Source: Vibrio proteolyticus NBRC 13287 (GTDB lineage Bacteria > Pseudomonadota > Gammaproteobacteria > Enterobacterales > Vibrionaceae). From it: a DNA stretch of 64,000 nucleotides. Location of the stretch: contig NZ_BATJ01000009.1 in assembly GCF_000467125.1 (NCBI RefSeq), positions 124,001 through 188,000 of the forward strand, read 5' to 3'. Shown in pieces: positions 58,261 through 64,000 of this stretch; positions within the stretch are counted from its first letter, which is position 1, and every line of letters starts with the position of its first letter. Under the pieces are notes generated by a model. The model made no database searches. It was not told the DNA's origin and was given only the letters and a program-made list of their open reading frames with translations. The position numbers were made by a program, and so were the translations under genes.

Positions 58261-59952
58261 TTACACTCCGTTCGCTGCAGTTAATTCATCCTGCCCGCTC
58301 CCTTCAGTCAGATCATTTTTCTTCACCACCGCTTTGAGCGCTTCATAACGGAACTTATAGGTGTTGTCGGCTGATACCAGTTCCAGAACATGGAACTTTT
58401 CCAGTTGCTGACGCGTATGCTCATTCGGGCACAACAAATACACCTCACAATCTGCGTCCTGAGCATCTTTGATCGCATTTTCCAGCGCCAATCCGACGGT
58501 CACGTCGATCATGGGCACATCGGTCAGATCGAGGATCATCGCGTCATAATCGGCAATGCTGGCATGTTGACGAGAAATCGCTTTGGAGACACTGAAAATC
58601 ATCGGCCCGGACAGGTAGAAAAACAGCACTTTTCCGTTGGCTCTGTCCAGCAGCGCCCGCTCGCTGTCCGTCAGTGGCACATCATCGTCATCGGCATCAC
58701 TGATTGCTTTCACCTGACGTGCCTGTTCACGGCTTAGACGCTCAATGATGAGGATATTGGAAATAAACACGCCCAGACCAACAGCGGCAATCAGATCGAC
58801 GAATACCGTCAGCAGCATAACGCCGTACATGATCGCCATCCCCTGTACACTCACCCGGTGCGCCCGTTGAATAAAGCTCCAGTCGAGGATATTGAAACCA
58901 ACATACACTGCGATGCCCGCCAAAACGGCCATCGGGATCGGTTCGGTTAACCCACCAGCCACCAACACCACCAGCGCCAATACCAACGCCCGCACCACGC
59001 CAGAGAGAGGCGAACGTGCGCCCACCTGAATATTGGTCACTGTGCCCATGGTTGCGCCCGCCCCTGGCAGCGCGCCAAACAGACCAGAGATCATATTGGC
59101 CAGCCCCTGACCTCGCAGCTCTTTGTCTGAGTCGTGCTCTTTGCGCGTCAGTGAGTCACCGATCACCGCCGTCAACAGGGTATCAATGCATCCGAGTGTA
59201 CCAAGCACCAGCGCGTCAATCACCATGGTGGTGAATGTTGAGGCATCAATGGTCGGGATCACGAGCGAAGGCAGCCCACTGGGGATCTCTCCAATACGAC
59301 GAATCGCATCGCTGTCAAACACCACCACCGACAATAGCGTCACGGCCACCAGTGCGACCAGTTGAGCTGGTACATAGCGGCGGTATTTCGGCGGAAAGAA
59401 AAACAAAATAGCGAGTGTCAGCACGCCCAGAAACAACTCACTGAACTTCATATTGGCGACAATCTCTGGCAACGCCGACAAGGTTCCCATCACCCCGCCG
59501 GCGGGCGCTGCCTGCCCAAGCAGCGGCGACAGTTGCAGGATAACAAGTATGACCCCGATACCCGACATAAAGCCGGAAATCACGCTGTATGGCATCAAGG
59601 TGACGTACTTACCCAGCTTGAGTGTTCCGAGCAGGATCTGAAAAGCGCCGGCCATCATCACCACAGTGAATGTCATCGCCATCCCGGCTTCCGGATAGCG
59701 TGCCACCATGCTGGTCAGCACCGCGGTCATGATCACCGTCATTGGCCCGGTAGGCTCTGAAATCAGCGTTGATGAGCCCCCAAACAATGACGCAAACAGC
59801 CCCACCATAATGGCCCCCCACAGACCGGCTTCCGCCCCGGCTCCTGAGGCCACCCCAAAAGCCAGAGCCAGCGGCAGGGAAATGATCGCGGTGGTAACAC
59901 CACCAAACAGATCACCTTTAATGTTCATATCCTCAAATCGACTTCCAAACAC
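58261..59952 (-). CDS. SulP family anion transporter, possibly bicarbonate
   Basis: A 563-aa inner-membrane transporter with about 12-14 helices (about 10-420) and a C-terminal STAS domain (about 450-540, DYDAMILDLTDVPMIDVTVGLALENAI). The N-terminal helices carry AIISLPLALAFGVASGAGAEAGLWGAI, as in bicarbonate carriers of the BicA type. The GTG start has GGGAG 8 nt upstream. It is divergent from a beta-carbonic anhydrase gene; SulP proteins beside or fused to carbonic anhydrase are thought to move bicarbonate. Sulfate cannot be excluded. Confidence 0.85.
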   Translation of the reverse strand: MFGSRFEDMNIKGDLFGGVTTAIISLPLALAFGVASGAGAEAGLWGAIMVGLFASLFGGSSTLISEPTGPMTVIMTAVLTSMVARYPEAGMAMTFTVVMMAGAFQILLGTLKLGKYVTLMPYSVISGFMSGIGVILVILQLSPLLGQAAPAGGVMGTLSALPEIVANMKFSELFLGVLTLAILFFFPPKYRRYVPAQLVALVAVTLLSVVVFDSDAIRRIGEIPSGLPSLVIPTIDASTFTTMVIDALVLGTLGCIDTLLTAVIGDSLTRKEHDSDKELRGQGLANMISGLFGALPGAGATMGTVTNIQVGARSPLSGVVRALVLALVVLVAGGLTEPIPMAVLAGIAVYVGFNILDWSFIQRAHRVSVQGMAIMYGVMLLTVFVDLIAAVGLGVFISNILIIERLSREQARQVKAISDADDDDVPLTDSERALLDRANGKVLFFYLSGPMIFSVSKAISRQHASIADYDAMILDLTDVPMIDVTVGLALENAIKDAQDADCEVYLLCPNEHTRQQLEKFHVLELVSADNTYKFRYEALKAVVKKNDLTEGSGQDELTAANGV

Positions 59953-60048
59953 GACTAAACTCCCAGAGGAAAAGAAAAAAATCGCAATACGCTAACAAAG
60001 CGGCGCAGAAGATGCAGCCGTTTATCTAGATCAGAGTGGTATTGACTT

Positions 60049-60063
60049 ATAACTGATAGTTAT
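60049..60063. promoter_or_regulatory. palindrome between the SulP and carbonic anhydrase genes
   Basis: ATAACT-GAT-AGTTAT has perfect 6-bp arms. It follows a TTGACT that could be a -35 (60042-60047), about 97 bp from the SulP start and 128 bp from can. It may be an operator for both genes; the binding protein is unknown. Confidence 0.4.
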
Positions 60064-60191
60064 CTTAGTGCGTAAGAATATGATATTTCAGTCATGTAAG
60101 ACGTCAGAGGAGTCGGAATTGACCGAATTTTTTCGAGCCTGAAATTGTAACATTGTGTATATTGGAAACAGATTTTTAGGGAAGTGTTAAG

Positions 60192-60860
60192 ATGCCGGAA
60201 ATTAAACAGCTTTTTGAAAACAACTCCAAGTGGTCTGAATCGATTAAATCAGAGCGCCCGGAGTACTTTACCCAACTCGCCGAAGGACAAAAGCCGGACT
60301 TCTTGTGGATAGGATGTTCTGACAGCCGCGTCCCGGCTGAACGCCTGACGGGTTTGTATTCCGGCGAACTGTTTGTTCACCGTAACGTGGCGAACCAGGT
60401 CATTCATACCGATCTCAACTGTCTGTCCGTGGTGCAGTACGCGGTCGACGTGCTCAAAGTCAAACACATTATCGTGTGCGGCCACTATGGCTGTGGCGGG
60501 GTGAATGCAGCGATCGACAACCCGCAGCTGGGATTGATCAACAACTGGCTGCTGCACATTCGCGATCTGTACTTCAAACACCGTGAATACCTTGACGCCA
60601 TGCCGGCGGAAGATCGGGCTGACAAGCTCGGCGAAATCAACGTCGCGGAACAAGTGAACAATCTTGGTAATTCCACCATCATGCAGAATGCCTGGGAACG
60701 CGGGCAGGACGTGGAAATCCACGGCGTGGTGTACGGAATTGGCGACGGTAAACTCGAATATCTGGGCGTGCGCTCCAGCTCACGTGAGGCGATCGAAGCG
60801 TCTTACCAGAAAGCCATGGAAACCATTTTGAACCCAGAGCACAAACTTTTGTGTCGTTAA
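60192..60860 (+). CDS. can: beta-carbonic anhydrase
   Basis: A 222-aa zinc enzyme that interconverts CO2 and bicarbonate for carboxylases. Ligands match E. coli Can in number: Cys42, Asp44 and Arg46 in GCSDSR, His98 and Cys101 in CGHYGCGG. These residues fit the type II class, which is inhibited by bicarbonate at a non-catalytic site. ATG with GGAAG about 9 nt upstream. Confidence 0.96.
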   Translation: MPEIKQLFENNSKWSESIKSERPEYFTQLAEGQKPDFLWIGCSDSRVPAERLTGLYSGELFVHRNVANQVIHTDLNCLSVVQYAVDVLKVKHIIVCGHYGCGGVNAAIDNPQLGLINNWLLHIRDLYFKHREYLDAMPAEDRADKLGEINVAEQVNNLGNSTIMQNAWERGQDVEIHGVVYGIGDGKLEYLGVRSSSREAIEASYQKAMETILNPEHKLLCR

Positions 60861-60876
60861 GGCCTGAGTTTGGCTA

Positions 60877-60909
60877 TAAAAAATGCCCGTCTGAGACGGG
60901 CATTTTTTT
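60877..60909. terminator. bidirectional terminator between can and hpt
   Basis: An 11-bp stem (aaatgcccgtc / gacgggcattt) with a 3-nt loop and A/T runs on both sides serves two converging genes. Confidence 0.9.
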
Positions 60910-61438
60910 ATTCCTGAGGCACCACTTTGCCGATGTAAGGCAAATGACGGTATTTCTGGGCGTAATCAATCCCGACCCCTACGACAAACTCATCCGGAAT
61001 TTCAAAACCAATCCATTTCACGTCCACGTTGACTTCGCGACGGGATGGCTTATCCAGCAGCGTACAGATCTGAATCGAGTTTGGCTCGCGAAGAGACAGA
61101 ATCTCTTTGACCTTATTAAGCGTGTTGCCCGTATCGATGATGTCTTCCACCAGCAGAATATCTTTCCCTTTGATGTCATCATCCAGGTCTTTCAGGATAC
61201 GAACGTCACGCGTGCTCTCCATCGCGTTGCCGTAGCTTGAGGCCGTCATAAAGTCGACCTGATGCGTCAGTTCAATCGCGCGAGCAAGGTCAGCCATAAA
61301 GACAAACGAGCCACGGAGCAAACCAACCAGAACCAGATCCTCACTGCCGTTGTAGAATTCGGTGATTTCCTTGCCTAACTGACGAACGCGATCCTGAACT
61401 TCCTGCTCAGAGATCATGACTTCAACTGTGTGTTTCAT
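60908..61438 (-). CDS. hpt: hypoxanthine phosphoribosyltransferase
   Basis: A 176-aa purine salvage enzyme that makes IMP from hypoxanthine and PRPP. The PRPP loop is [14 protein letters not shown], and the early [15 protein letters not shown] segment is typical. The ATG at 61438 gives the usual [11 protein letters not shown] start; the frame is open much further upstream, but that stretch has no family similarity. It is divergent from hapR. Confidence 0.95.
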   Translation of the reverse strand: MKHTVEVMISEQEVQDRVRQLGKEITEFYNGSEDLVLVGLLRGSFVFMADLARAIELTHQVDFMTASSYGNAMESTRDVRILKDLDDDIKGKDILLVEDIIDTGNTLNKVKEILSLREPNSIQICTLLDKPSRREVNVDVKWIGFEIPDEFVVGVGIDYAQKYRHLPYIGKVVPQE

Positions 61439-61736
61439 ACCAATCTCGTTTCTTCGGGTGGTCGCAGTGTCGTAACGCAAACGATTCCACTGCTGAATTG
61501 ACTTGGCGCGTATCTTACCATCCCTGCGCAAGTTAGTTAAATGATTCGCCAAAATCGGCAAACTTGCATGATGAAGTGAATAGGTCTGCACATTTTTCGC
61601 TATCTTGGTTACTAATTCATCACAAATCATTGACCTATGAGATATGCACCAGTACACTCATTGAGCTGTAAGCAAATTATAAAATAAACAATAGGGCATA
61701 AGCCCACACTACAACTCAATTGGCAAGGATAACAAT
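61439..61736 (+). promoter_or_regulatory. hpt-hapR intergenic region and hapR promoter
   Basis: These ~300 bases separate two divergent genes. A good promoter for hapR is TTGACC (61630-61635), 17-nt spacer, TACACT (61653-61658); the start near 61665 gives a leader of about 72 nt with a small gggc/gccc hairpin at 61694-61705. No separate hpt promoter was recognised. Confidence 0.6.
61715..61728 (+). promoter_or_regulatory. predicted Qrr small-RNA pairing site in the hapR leader
   Basis: CTCAATTGGCAAGG is closely complementary to the conserved Qrr core (around AGCCAACUGA), apart from one changed and one missing base. It overlaps the AAGGA ribosome site 7 nt before the ATG, so pairing would block translation, as known for hapR and luxR of other vibrios. 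Confidence 0.65.
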
Positions 61737-62348
61737 ATGGATTCTATAGCGAAAAGACCGCGTACGCGCTTATCGCCGCAAAAGCGTAAACTTCAACTGA
61801 TGGAAATCGCCCTTGAGGTTTTCGCCCGACGCGGGATTGGTCGCGGCGGCCACGCGGACATCGCTGAAATCGCACAGGTTTCAGTCGCAACGGTATTCAA
61901 CTACTTCCCAACCCGTGAAGATCTGGTAGACGACGTTCTTACTCACGTCGTACGTCAGTTCTCCAACTTCCTGACCGAAAATATCGATCTGGATATTCAC
62001 GCCAAAGAAAACCTTCGTAATCTGACCACATCGATGATCACTCTGGTTGCTGAAGATTGTCATTGGCTGAAAGTCTGGTTCGAATGGAGCGCATCCACCC
62101 GTGATGAAGTCTGGCCGCTGTTTGTGTCGTCTAACCGCACCAACCAGCTACTGGTTCAGAACATGTTCGCTAAGGCGATCGAGCGTGGTGAAGTCTGTGA
62201 TCAACACAGTCCGGAAGATCTGGCAAACCTGTTCCAGGGTATCTGCTACTCACTGTTTGTTCAGGCTAACCGTGCCAAGAACAAAGATGAGCTGGAAAAA
62301 CTGGTTCAGAGTTATCTGGATATGCTGTGCATTTACAAGCATCAGTAA
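61737..62348 (+). CDS. hapR: quorum-sensing master regulator, HapR/LuxR/OpaR/SmcR family
   Basis: A 203-aa TetR-type dimeric regulator that switches cells to the high-density programme (protease, biofilm and competence control). The N-terminal helix-turn-helix is at about residues 18-63 (ADIAEIAQVSVATVFNYFPTREDL), and the rest is the ligand-like dimer domain containing FEWSASTRDEVWPLF. The symbol differs by species (hapR, luxR, opaR, smcR). Its leader has a Qrr pairing site. The neighbours hpt and lpdA match V. cholerae and V. parahaemolyticus. Confidence 0.96.
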   Translation: MDSIAKRPRTRLSPQKRKLQLMEIALEVFARRGIGRGGHADIAEIAQVSVATVFNYFPTREDLVDDVLTHVVRQFSNFLTENIDLDIHAKENLRNLTTSMITLVAEDCHWLKVWFEWSASTRDEVWPLFVSSNRTNQLLVQNMFAKAIERGEVCDQHSPEDLANLFQGICYSLFVQANRAKNKDELEKLVQSYLDMLCIYKHQ

Positions 62349-62366
62349 ACGGGTAACCCAAGCGGT

Positions 62367-62395
62367 AAAGGTCGTGATATTCACGGCCTTTTTTG
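62367..62395 (+). terminator. terminator after hapR
   Basis: An 11-bp stem (aaaggtcgtga / tcacggccttt, one G-T pair) with a 3-nt loop is followed by a T run. Confidence 0.87.
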
Positions 62396-62431
62396 TTGCC
62401 CGGCGCTCAGAGCTTGTTAATCAACAGATAT

Positions 62432-62467
62432 AAAAAAACCGCTGACTCGTCAGCGGTTTTTTTGCTA
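62432..62467 (-). terminator. terminator after lpdA
   Basis: A stem of up to 14 bp (core aaccgctga / tcagcggtt) with a CTCG loop is flanked by A and T runs, so it can act on both strands. It lies just past the lpdA stop. Confidence 0.9.
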
Positions 62468-62480
62468 GTGGCTCAGCGAA

Positions 62481-63908
62481 TTATTTTTTCTTCTTCGCTT
62501 TTGCGTTTGGCAGGTCAGTGATCGTACCTTCAAAGACTTCCGCTGCCAGACCCACTGACTCATGCAGAGTTGGGTGAGCGTGGATCGTCAGAGCGATGTC
62601 TTCGGCATCACAGCCCATTTCAATCGCCAGACCGATTTCACCCAGCAGTTCACCGCCATTTGTACCGACGATAGCACCACCGATCACACGGTGGGTGTCT
62701 TTATCGAAGATCAGCTTAGTCATACCATCAGCACAATCAGAGGCGATAGCACGGCCAGACGCTGCCCATGGGAAAGTCGCCGTTTCGTAGTTGATGCCTT
62801 CCGCTTTCGCTTCTTTCTCAGTCTTACCTACCCATGCGACTTCTGGCTCAGTGTACGCAATTGAAGGAATCACTTTAGGATCGAAGTAGTGTTTCTTACC
62901 TGCAATCACTTCTGCCGCTACGTGGCCTTCGTGCACACCTTTGTGCGCCAGCATTGGCTGACCCACGATATCACCGATAGCAAAGATATGTGGTACGTTA
63001 GTGCGCATTTGCTTATCAACATTGATGAAGCCACGCTCGTCCACTTCCAGACCCGCTTTTTCCGCGTCCAGCAGTTTACCGTTAGGTACACGGCCAATAG
63101 CAACCAGAACAGCATCGTAACGCTCGGCTTCAGCTGGCGCTTTCTTGCCTTCCATGGAAACGTAGATACCGTCTTCTTTCGCTTCAACTGCGGTTACTTT
63201 GGTTTCCAGCATCAGGTTAAACTTGTCTTTGATGCGCTTGGTGTACACCTTAACGATGTCTTTATCCGCGGCAGGAATCACCTGATCGAACATTTCGACC
63301 ACATCAATCTGTGAACCCAGAGAGTGGTAAACCGTGCCCATTTCCAGACCGATGATACCACCGCCCATGATCAGCAGTTTTCCTGGTACTTCTTTCAGCT
63401 CAAGTGCATCCGTAGAGTCCCAGATACGTGGGTCTTCATGCGGGATAAATGGCAGTTTGATTGGACGAGAACCCGCCGCGACAATCGCGTTGTCAAAGTT
63501 GACGACCGTCTTACCGTCTTCACCTTCCACTTCAATCGTGTTAGGACCAGTAAATTTACCGAAGCCGTTAACCACATTCACTTTACGCATCTTAGCCATG
63601 CCGCCAAGACCGCCAGTCAGTTGGTTAATTACTTTTTCTTTCCACAGACGAACTTTATCGATGTCAGTCTGAGGTTCACCAAATACGATGCCGTGATCAG
63701 CAAGTGCTTTTGCTTCTTCAATAACTTTTGCTACGTGAAGCAGTGCTTTAGATGGGATACAACCCACGTTTAGACACACACCACCAAGAGTGCTGTAACG
63801 CTCGATAAGAACAGTGTCCAGACCTAGGTCTGCACAACGGAAAGCAGCGGAGTAACCAGCAGGACCGGCACCAAGTACTACTACCTGGGCTTTAATTTCT
63901 TTGCTCAT
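62481..63908 (-). CDS. lpdA: dihydrolipoyl dehydrogenase (E3)
   Basis: A 475-aa FAD enzyme that reoxidises lipoyl groups in the pyruvate and 2-oxoglutarate dehydrogenase complexes. The FAD motif is VLGAGPAGYSAAF, the redox-active disulfide is in GGVCLNVGCIPSK, the NAD site is IMGGGIIGLEMG, and the catalytic His-Glu is in HAHPTLHE. The C-terminus ends in a lysine run. The ATG has AAGAGG upstream. In vibrios it follows aceE-aceF, which would lie past the right edge. Confidence 0.97.
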   Translation of the reverse strand: MSKEIKAQVVVLGAGPAGYSAAFRCADLGLDTVLIERYSTLGGVCLNVGCIPSKALLHVAKVIEEAKALADHGIVFGEPQTDIDKVRLWKEKVINQLTGGLGGMAKMRKVNVVNGFGKFTGPNTIEVEGEDGKTVVNFDNAIVAAGSRPIKLPFIPHEDPRIWDSTDALELKEVPGKLLIMGGGIIGLEMGTVYHSLGSQIDVVEMFDQVIPAADKDIVKVYTKRIKDKFNLMLETKVTAVEAKEDGIYVSMEGKKAPAEAERYDAVLVAIGRVPNGKLLDAEKAGLEVDERGFINVDKQMRTNVPHIFAIGDIVGQPMLAHKGVHEGHVAAEVIAGKKHYFDPKVIPSIAYTEPEVAWVGKTEKEAKAEGINYETATFPWAASGRAIASDCADGMTKLIFDKDTHRVIGGAIVGTNGGELLGEIGLAIEMGCDAEDIALTIHAHPTLHESVGLAAEVFEGTITDLPNAKAKKKK

Positions 63909-64000
63909 TTTGACCTCTTGTAGTCATTATCCCTAACAGGCTGAGTGGGGTATTGATTTTATATGTTTAAGAGTGGTTCGTTTTAAACAGATGCTTTTTC
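63909..64000 (-). other. sequence upstream of lpdA at the window edge
   Basis: These 92 bases hold the lpdA ribosome site and otherwise show no gene, hairpin or clear promoter. The preceding gene of the operon is outside the window. Confidence 0.4.

Noticed and set aside
61605..61630. Possible LuxR/HapR autorepression site upstream of the hapR -35
   Set aside because: TTACTAATTCATCA matches only part of one half of the TTATTGATAAATTTATCAATAA-type consensus; too weak to call.

Overview
The window is a gene-dense stretch of a gamma-proteobacterial chromosome, clearly Vibrio. Evidence: a ChiS-type hybrid sensor beside a chitin-oligosaccharide operon, a HapR/LuxR/OpaR-family quorum-sensing master regulator with a Qrr-type pairing site at its ribosome binding site, VexEF-like efflux genes beside a second-type tyrS, and a gene order that follows the V. 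cholerae VC0631 (tyrS) to VC0583 (hapR) segment as I remember it. The V. fluvialis/V. furnissii group is a reasonable guess (the chitobiose phosphorylase is 801 aa with Asp492, as described for this group), but species cannot be settled here. No rRNA, tRNA, CRISPR array, prophage or insertion sequence was seen.

Layout. (1) 1-411: a minus-strand extended -10 promoter, a long structured leader with a 14-codon leader ORF, then the first codons of a gene that runs off the left edge. (2) 0.4-7.3 kb: tyrS (minus), an M23 cell-wall endopeptidase (plus), and a vexE-vexF efflux pair (minus). (3) 7.4-11.7 kb: erpA, hemL, a 40-residue membrane protein too short for ordinary ORF calling, an AI-2E-family permease and rsmC. 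(4) 11.9-30.4 kb: chitin oligosaccharide uptake and breakdown: chiS, a 0.67-kb regulatory region, then one long operon (CBP binding protein, two permeases, two ATPases, GH9 glucosaminidase, glucosamine kinase GspK, GH20 hexosaminidase, chitobiose phosphorylase, phosphohexomutase). (5) 30.4-34.3 kb: fbpABC ferric iron importer under a clear Fur box. (6) 34.3-36.5 kb: glnK-amtB with a sigma-54 promoter and two NtrC-like sites, then yacL. (7) 36.5-40.3 kb: cdaR, a GntP-type permease and a glycerate kinase, apparently inserted between yacL and acnB. (8) 40.3-50.4 kb (minus): acnB, a patatin/beta-barrel protein, mrcB and hrpB. (9) 50.4-56.4 kb (plus): sfsA, dksA, gluQ, pcnB, folK, panB, panC. (10) 56.4-64 kb: yadH-yadG, a SulP transporter divergent from carbonic anhydrase, hpt, hapR, lpdA.

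How it works together. The chitin block forms a closed route: periplasmic CBP captures (GlcNAc)n, a Dpp/Opp-type ABC system imports it, GH20, GH9 and GH94 enzymes cut it to GlcNAc, GlcN and GlcNAc-1-P, and the kinase and mutase feed amino-sugar metabolism, with ChiS in control. SulP plus carbonic anhydrase looks like a bicarbonate supply pair. The CdaR/permease/kinase set looks like a glycerate-use cassette. Most genes are well-known core genes. The less explained signals are the left-edge leader, the repeats upstream of the chitin operon, the 40-aa protein, and a 7-codon ORF overlapping the acnB start.
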